In this document: one piece after another, positions 59,740 through 64,000 of the stretch
Layout: each line of letters starts with the position of its first letter
Numbering within the stretch: position 1 is the stretch's first letter
NCBI GenBank assembly: GCA_030549335.1
Contig: CM060189.1
Span: 54,430,953-54,494,952, forward strand
Source of the DNA: Pontederia crassipes
Taxonomy: Eukaryota; Streptophyta; Magnoliopsida; Commelinales; Pontederiaceae
Reading direction: 5' to 3'
DNA length: 64,000 nt
Translations under genes and position numbers: made by a program
Notes under the pieces: generated by a model
The model's input: only the letters and a program-made list of their open reading frames with translations
The model's database searches: none
Told to the model about the DNA's origin: nothing

Positions 59740-62390
59740 TGATCACTAGCTGATCAATATAGTCTTTTATCCCATTTTATATGCATTTCACCCATATCAA
59801 GCTCATAAATTGCCCAACGTTTGGCCAATTATGTTTGAAATGCATGGATTGTGATAACTAGTTGATCTTCCTCATTTTATACTTAATTCCATGTGCATAG
59901 AGGTTCTGAAATGCTAAAATCCATAAATATTTCAATTCTATGCCAAGTTATCATTTTTAGGACAAGTTATCACTCATATACGTCAAGTTATCATTATTTT
60001 GAGTGAACTGGTTTTCAATGATTTTCTTACCCTAAATCCATTATTATCATGAATGAATTATATTTGGATGATCATATCTCAATTTGTGCAAAATTATCAA
60101 TCCATTTGAACAAATTATCATTTTTCCAATGTCAAGGTATCATTAAAGGGCAAAACTGTCATTTTGACATGCAAAACTATCAATTCTGTACAAAGGCCTT
60201 AGGCAACCATTATATTATTAAATCATTGCTGTTCAAATTTGATCACATTTGGATAACTACAACCAAAGTTATGTCAAGTTATCGTTTTTAAGGCAATCAA
60301 GTTATCGTTTTGACACCCAAGTTATCATTACTATGAAATCTTATTCATATTTGATTTCTGACTTCACTCACTTGCCACTCTAATTCATTTGATGCCTTCA
60401 ATGCTTTGAACCATCCATATTTGATCATTTTCCAAGATTTATGCAAAGTTATCATTCCGGGCATTGATAAATTGTCATTTTTAACCTTGATTTGCAACTC
60501 TGCACAACACTTAATCATACTTGATAGTTGAGCTGATCATAGTGGTTTCCTTTATCCTTATTTGTTCATAAACTATTTGAGGACTTTGATGCTTGGTGTT
60601 CTATCTTTTGTAGCAGAGAAAATAGGTTGTAAAAAGGTGGAAAAAGATGGGGGGGACCACTAACTTTGTTGTCCAAAAAGCTGCCTTCTGCAGCTATTTT
60701 TAGGACCAGAGGACACTTGGCACAATCAAGGCATAGGGAATTATCTGATGCTGATCTAAGGGTGATAAAAGGTCAGATATAAGCTGGAAACTCTAAGGAA
60801 GAAGGGAGAGCCTCCATTCGGAGGGCTGCTGGACAGGAAGCTGAAGTGGAGCTGAAGTGGAGATGGAGTGGAGAAGAAGCTAATTTCTGCATAACAGCCC
60901 TCAAAATCAGGATGATTAGCCTCTGTTCTTCACTCTATTTTGTATCTAACTTTGTAATTATGAGGAGCTAAACTCCATGTCTCCTAGGATAAGGTAGTAG
61001 TCTAGATTAGTTGTGGATGGATTAGGGACAAATCTGATTTCCTGCACTGATTTCTGAATTTCTGAAGTTCTAATTTTTTATTTTTGTTTCTGAAATCTAT
61101 TTTGATTGATCCTAATCTTGACATTGTGAGGTCCTATTTATATTTACAATTGAGAGGTTGTCCTTTGATCTACCCCTTGTTCAGAAATGAATCAAGGACC
61201 AATGGCAAGTTTCTAGGTTCAATCCCCAATTAGAAATATGATTCATTCATTTCTGAAATCTATTTTCCATTTCTGATTTCTGATTTCATTAAATCTGATG
61301 CTTATCATTGTGGAGCCCTAATTGAATTAACAACTGAGAGGTTGCTTTATGGTTTCATTCTTGTTCAGAAATGAATCAAGAGACAATGGTATTTCTAAGG
61401 TTTTAATCCTTGAATTGTTGCTATTTTCAATGCTAATTTCTAAATTTCCATTGCTGATTTCTTGAAATTTGTGGAATCTGCCTTGTGATTGTTAAGCCCC
61501 TGATTTCACTTAATCACTGAGAGGTGTACTTAAGGTTTTCTTGCTGTTCAAAGATGAACCAATAAGCAATTGCATGTGCTGAGTTCCATATGTAATTGAG
61601 TGTTGATTTCTATCCAATCCATTAATGGAAATGTGGATTTCATTTGAATTTGCAGCTGAGAGGCTGATTTTAAATCCTCTTGTAGTTTAGAGATAAATCA
61701 AGGAGCATTTGCATTAATATTTGATTGATTTCATCCTTGTTAGTTAATTGAAGCATTCCTTTCATTTTCAAAGTGCAATCTAGATGTTATCATTTCAGAT
61801 TTGATTGAATTGCCAAAAAATCAGCAAAGTGACTTGGATTGAACTTAATGATAACTTGATTTTCAGTGGGGATCCTCTTCTAATTCAACTTGGCTAACAA
61901 TTATATGATAATATATTGTTTAGTTCTGGTCTAATTGAGCTGTGAAAACAACCATATTAAAGTTTGAATTGGATTTGACTAAAAAAATGATAACTTGTCC
62001 ATTTCCAACCATAATTAAATTAGATGAACCCCAACTCCTAGGAGGACCTTCCTCATTGATAGATAAACCTTTTTAGCCTCTAATTTAGCATTCACAATTC
62101 AGTTTAGATAACGTTTCAAAAATCCCAAATCAGTTATCATTTTAGCCCTTTTTAGAAATCGGTTTTAACTTTCTTTCAAATTCTTAGATTTTTAACTTTA
62201 GATAAGGCTAATCTAGATTGCTTAGAGAGTTTTGGACTTCAAATCACTGTGGATACAACATTTGGGTAACTACAATTGGCCTGTATACTTGCAGTAGAGA
62301 GTGAGTTAGGGAGTTGAAACAAAAATTGGAAAAATTGACTTTTGACCCAAAATTTAGCAAGTTATCACTCAACCCCTAAATTTCACTAAT
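59740..62390 (-). mobile_element. LTR family D, copy 2, inverted
   Basis: On the minus strand it follows copy 1 (48325-51173) over nearly its full length, from TAGTGAAATTTAGGGG with TTGAGTGATAACTTGC to GATCAGCTAGTGATCA. It carries the same dispersed motif, here seen as CAAGTTATCA, at about 15 sites. The left boundary (59740) is clear from alignment. The right boundary is approximate and no target duplication is seen. No primer site or polypurine tract adjoins it, so it is a solo LTR or fragment. Confidence 0.75.
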
Positions 62391-64000
62391 TGTAATTAAT
62401 TTATTGATGTCACCCTAATTTGTTCATAGAGTCATGCAAGCTTGGAATCCTATTTTGCAAAATCCTTATAGAAAAAAAAGGTGGGTGTCAAAATTAGGGT
62501 GCATTTTGGCCTAACCATATAGTATGGATCATGATGATCATGAGAAAGATAAATCATGCCCAATACATGTGGCCATTAGAGATACGCGAGTGATTAAAAT
62601 CAAATGCTATCATTTAACTCCCCAATTGGTGTGACATGCTTCTTGGATACATCTTGAAAACACATGAATCAAATAAGTATATGTGACTATGTATTAACCA
62701 ACCCTTGTGAATGGGGGCTGCCATATAGGGCACCATATTTTTAGATCATCACACACATGTAAGTTAAGAAAAATTTATAGCTTAAAATGATATGTTGCAA
62801 AGTCCCTAGTGGTATTAAACATTGTGCTTCATGGTTAATACATTTAGATAGAAGAGGCACTTATGGCCCATCATATATATTATTATACTTAAAATGAAGA
62901 GATATATTCACATGTACGACAACCAGATAATAAATATATTTTATATCATTGATATTCAAATTAGAAAGGAAAAGACAAGCAATATGAATTTGAGCACCCT
63001 ATGTTTTGACATGTTTCCAAGCCATTTTGGTTTTATGAAATTTTGAACGACCTCCATATGTATAGACTTTAGAATATGTATTCTACAAGGTCGGAATACA
63101 TTCCAATCATATGTATGGATTGGAAGATAGGAAGAAAGGTTAAAGATGTAGTTATGGTGTCCTGAATAATATGAAAATCAACTTTTGAAATGCGTCTTAA
63201 ATTTTAGTATGGCACTTATGAAAATCTTACATATATGTAAATACTTGCGTAATACAGATTTGGATTTATCATTGTTAGATGTGTGTCGGTATGACTACGA
63301 ATTGTCATTTCAAGGTTTGAGAACTTGAAAAGGAATAAGGTTGTGTGCTAAGGGGAATTTGGTGGGAACTATTAGCAAGGGAAATAATTTTATTGTGACA
63401 CTGTGGTGTCTATATTTTAAGGAATAGTAAACATTTGTGCGAAATGCAAAAGATAACACCACTAAATCATGTATAAAGTGTTGAAAACCAACTATCAAAT
63501 TTCTTTAATATTGACAAGTGATACTTACTTGGTAGGATCCAAATCAATTGATGATTAGTAAATTATCATTGGTAGATGTAAATCATTATTTATAATTTTG
63601 AAATTATTTTGAATTCTTGAATTAGTATTGTTGATATCAGAATCATTGTTAACCCCTCACTCATCAATATAGATTTCGAAATCACTGATGATTCCTAATT
63701 AATCACTATTGATTGCAATTCAATTTTCAAGTATGAATTTTTAGTTCTTCTTTGTTTGTCACAGCTCACATTGCTCGAGTGATTGAATCACCATATATAA
63801 ATAAAAATTTTCGAATCATCAATGATCCTTGAATAATCTTTATTGATCCAAAGTTGCCATTTTTTAGCATCAATTTACAATTGATCCTTAATTCGTCCTT
63901 ACTTGTTCCATCTCAATTAGAATAATTGAATAACTCTTCTATGGGTGATTAATGATTCTTCATTGCTGACTTTATTATATCAACCAATCTTGAGAGTTTA
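62391..64000. other. AT-rich sequence to the window end
   Basis: No gene recognised. The part 63550-64000 is full of ATTGAT, AATCATT and TGATGATT words, giving a quasi-repeat without a fixed period. Confidence 0.4.

Noticed and set aside
59735..62400. Target duplication for the inverted family-D copy
   Set aside because: CCAAC on the left is not repeated at any plausible right boundary, so the right end is left approximate.
1..64000. tRNA, rRNA, CRISPR array or prokaryotic operon
   Set aside because: I saw no cloverleaf-like sequence with A/B boxes, no rRNA core, no regular spacer-repeat array; the composition, spliced gene and transposon types are those of plant nuclear DNA. A tRNAscan or Rfam run would be needed to exclude small RNAs.

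Overview
This window is nuclear DNA of a flowering plant, dominated by transposable elements. It is AT-rich and has a spliced gene with GT/AG introns, plant-lineage LTR retrotransposons (Tekay/Del-type chromoviruses, a SIRE-type Copia, an Athila/Tat-type remnant), CACTA and hAT-like DNA elements and MITEs. I cannot tell monocot from dicot. I see no prokaryotic or organellar features and no tRNA, rRNA or CRISPR array.

Layout. At 1-5192 lies the 3' part of a Ty3/gypsy chromovirus: an uninterrupted pol reading frame, then a complete 2,012-bp 3' LTR. The LTR ends about 14 bp before the TATA box of a small host gene (5310-5912, three exons, 89 aa), the only host gene I can support. At 7102-11589 is a reverse-oriented chromovirus solo LTR (TSD AAGAG) carrying a non-autonomous CACTA element (7878-10060, TSD GCT) with about 19 palindromic 41-bp repeats. 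At 12091-21760 is a second solo-LTR family, which carries two MITEs and a complete 6,020-bp gag-protease-only chromovirus on the minus strand (15517-21536, TSD CTTTC). At 22305-28480 is a degraded forward LTR split by another copy of the second solo-LTR family (25422-28253, TSD GACGA).

At 28490-31645 is an unrecognised stretch that ends in a minus-strand LTR with a primer-binding site. At 31656-38254 is a decayed chromovirus (TSD TTTTC) with an hAT-like insertion in its 5' LTR, a broken gag and a 957-bp tandem duplication that gives it two LTR starts. At 39160-39799 is a CACTA-like right end. At 41138-52157 is a large CACTA element (TSD AAT) carrying a pol-less SIRE-type Copia (44401-52095, TSD ACATT), whose 3' LTR carries a 2,849-bp solo LTR (48325-51173, TSD ACCGA). 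From 53 kb on there are LTR fragments, a 39-bp minisatellite, remnants of a minus-strand Athila/Tat-like element (about 54.8-58.4 kb plus LTR-like sequence) and an inverted second copy of the 2.85-kb LTR (59740-about 62390).

Nothing here works together as a pathway. The biology is serial nested transposition, solo-LTR formation and decay around one small gene. The points most worth following are the LTR placed against a host core promoter, a GC-rich motif cluster shared by the leaders of otherwise different LTRs, the palindromic CACTA array, and an LTR family filled with a GATAACTTG motif.
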